Positions 4,642 to 5,579 of a stretch of 5,579 nt of DNA are shown here, in pieces (the stretch's first letter is position 1; the number at the start of each line of letters is the position of its first letter). The translations under genes and the position numbers were made by a program. The stretch lies in assembly GCA_030917105.1 (NCBI GenBank), contig JAUPVI010000073.1, positions 1-5,579 on the forward strand. The letters run 5' to 3'. Under the pieces are notes generated by a model. The model saw nothing but the letters and a program-made list of their open reading frames with translations, ran no database searches and was not told the origin of the DNA. Origin of the DNA: Candidatus Babelota bacterium. Lineage in GTDB: Bacteria > Babelota > Babeliae > Babelales > JAUPTZ01.

Positions 4642-5409
4642 ATGCACTACTATCAATTTAACATTGCCGACTACAGGAAAGACACCGTACATCTAACGCG
4701 GATTGAGCACAGCATCTACCGTGATTTGATTGACTGGTATTACCTCGAAGAAGCCCCGATACCCACCGAAACCCAAGTGGTTATGCGTCGGTTACGACTG
4801 GGTTGCGAAACGGAAGCGACGGCATTAAAAAACGTGCTTCATGACTTCTTTTCGCCAGAATCTGATGGTTTCCACCACAAGCGCATTGACTTTGATATTG
4901 TGGAATTCCGCGCACAGTGCGAAAAAAACCGCTCAAACGGGCTAAAAGGTGGGCGTCCAAAGGGTAAAAAAACCCAGTGGGTTACCAGTGGGTTGCCAGT
5001 CGTATCCCAAACGGATGCCACAGCTAACCCTAACCATAAACCACTAACCACTAACCATATAGATACCCCCATACCCCCAAAGGGGGATAAGCCATCGAAA
5101 AAAGAATCACAGGCCATTTCGTTGAAAGCATGGCTTGAAGAAATCAAACCTGAAAAACCGATTCCAGAGACTGACCCTGTTTTTGCGTACTCCGAACAAG
5201 TTGGCATCCCTGCCGAATATTTGCGTTTGTGCTGGAGAGAGTTCAGAGAGCGATACGGCCAACCGGGTGCAAAGCGTTACCGCGACTGGCGCGGAGTATT
5301 CCGCAAAGCAGTGCGCGGAAATTGGTTCAAGTTGTGGTGGGTTGATGCAGCAGGCGCATACGCACTGACAACCGTAGGCAAACAAGCAGAAATGGCAGCG
5401 AAACAATGA
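4642..5409 (+). CDS. DUF1376 (YdaU-family) phage replication protein
   Basis: This 255-residue protein has an N-terminal DUF1376 domain (about 1-93), recognised by MHYYQFNIADYRKDT and the following HLTRIEHSIYRDLIDWYY, a winged-helix-like fold typical of lambdoid-type prophage replication genes. A Lys/Pro/Thr/Asn-rich linker (about 94-158) is encoded by repetitive DNA. The C-terminal part (about 160-235) has an aromatic block, DWRGVFRKAVRGNW then FKLWW, like the C-terminal region of phage primosomal/DnaT-like proteins. It is most likely the initiator or helicase-loading partner for the DnaB-like helicase that follows with a 4-base overlap. GGAG (4634-4637) precedes ATG 4642 by 4 bases, a rather short spacing. 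Position in the operon and the repeats in the linker recall lambda O, whose gene contains the origin; that parallel is inference. Confidence 0.8.
   Translation: MHYYQFNIADYRKDTVHLTRIEHSIYRDLIDWYYLEEAPIPTETQVVMRRLRLGCETEATALKNVLHDFFSPESDGFHHKRIDFDIVEFRAQCEKNRSNGLKGGRPKGKKTQWVTSGLPVVSQTDATANPNHKPLTTNHIDTPIPPKGDKPSKKESQAISLKAWLEEIKPEKPIPETDPVFAYSEQVGIPAEYLRLCWREFRERYGQPGAKRYRDWRGVFRKAVRGNWFKLWWVDAAGAYALTTVGKQAEMAAKQ
4974..5056. repeat. Iteron-like repeats within the DUF1376 gene (candidate origin)
   Basis: CCAGTGGGTTA (4974-4984) is followed directly by CCAGTGGGTTG (4985-4995) and a partial CCAGT (4996-5000). Downstream, TAACC occurs four times (5025, 5031, 5045, 5052), the last two as tandem ACTAACC (5043-5056). 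TAACCC (5025-5030) is the exact inverse of GGGTTA (4979-4984), so the two blocks are related in opposite orientation. The repeats encode the low-complexity linker. Iterons inside a replication-initiator gene are the classic lambda-type origin layout; here that is a hypothesis. Confidence 0.45.
5074..5086. repeat. C5-A3-G5 hairpin after a repeated ATACCCCC
   Basis: CCCCC (5074-5078), AAA (5079-5081) and GGGGG (5082-5086) form a perfect short hairpin. ATACCCCC is repeated directly (5063-5070 and 5071-5078). It lies in the linker of the DUF1376 gene just after the iteron-like block. It could be an origin structure or simply low-complexity sequence. Confidence 0.4.
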
Positions 5410-5579
5410 ACTTTGACAACAACGAATTGGCGGCGCTCTCCCCTGAGTTGGCACTCGGTAGCCGCGACACGGAAGCCGCTGTACTGTCCGTGCTGATAAC
5501 CTTCCCCGCCGTGTTTGATGACGTGTCCGACCGCATCAAGCCCGCGTTTTTCAGCGACGAACTTTATCGGGCCATCTTT
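5406..5579 (+). CDS. DnaB-like replicative DNA helicase, N-terminal fragment (cut by window edge)
   Basis: Fifty-eight residues are visible from ATG 5406, which overlaps the previous stop as ATGA. After a short variable lead comes the DnaB N-terminal signature: SRDTEAAVLSVLITFPAVFD (19-38), then IKPAFFSDELYRAIF (44-58). These correspond to the usual SxEaExxVLGxLL and FFxxxHrxIF blocks. In the family this helical domain mediates hexamer assembly and primase contact; the ATPase domain would lie beyond the window. There is no clear ribosome site, so translation is probably coupled to the DUF1376 gene. It would be the fork helicase loaded by that protein. Codons here look more GC-rich than in the first genes of the window, consistent with a mosaic phage genome. 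The truncation is due to the window boundary, not to damage. Confidence 0.85.
   Translation, partial: MNFDNNELAALSPELALGSRDTEAAVLSVLITFPAVFDDVSDRIKPAFFSDELYRAIF

Noticed and set aside
4923..4929. A AAA AAC heptamer in zero frame in the DUF1376 gene, a possible -1 frameshift site
   Set aside because: The downstream stem is only about 3 bp, and the shifted frame stops after about 12 codons without adding anything recognisable.

Overview
The window reads as part of the early/replication region of a temperate phage or prophage of a Gram-negative (probably beta- or gamma-proteobacterial) host. The basis is architectural: every convincing gene is on the + strand, most neighbours overlap by 1 to 11 bases, and the series ends in a DUF1376/YdaU-type replication protein followed by the start of a DnaB-like replicative helicase. 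The host assignment is a weak inference. No tRNA, rRNA, CRISPR array, transposase or integrase is visible.

Layout. Positions 1-86 hold no convincing gene but contain short GC-rich hairpins. Positions 87-180 are dense in inverted and direct repeats (TGTGACAC and TTGCAAAT) and look like an operator/promoter zone, whether or not the first small gene starts inside it. Then follow: a small basic protein (87-323), a protein with a GIY-YIG-like (T5orf172/MUG113-type) N-terminal domain (320-874), a compact Snf2-like SF2 helicase (864-2246), an HNH endonuclease with zinc-finger, HTH and NUMOD3-like parts (2271-3026), a beta-class amino-DNA methyltransferase with an SPPF motif (3020-4063), a small HTH protein (4063-4362) and a small Cys-rich protein (GTG start at 4359, end 4541). 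A 100-base gap (4542-4641) holds a foldable segment. The DUF1376 replication protein (4642-5409) has an internal repeat-rich linker that could be a replication origin, and dnaB runs off the right edge (5406-5579).

How the parts may work together. DUF1376 plus DnaB form the replication initiation/helicase pair. The helicase and methyltransferase look like a functional pair for modifying phage DNA, now separated by an HNH gene that may be a mobile insertion. The most interesting observation is that the helicase (QDSLF), the methyltransferase (QEALF, near its C-terminus) and the small Cys-rich protein (QPELF, near its C-terminus) each carry a QxxLF pentapeptide matching the bacterial sliding-clamp-binding motif. 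This suggests a clamp-tethered, replication-coupled modification module. That is an inference from short motifs and needs conservation and binding tests.
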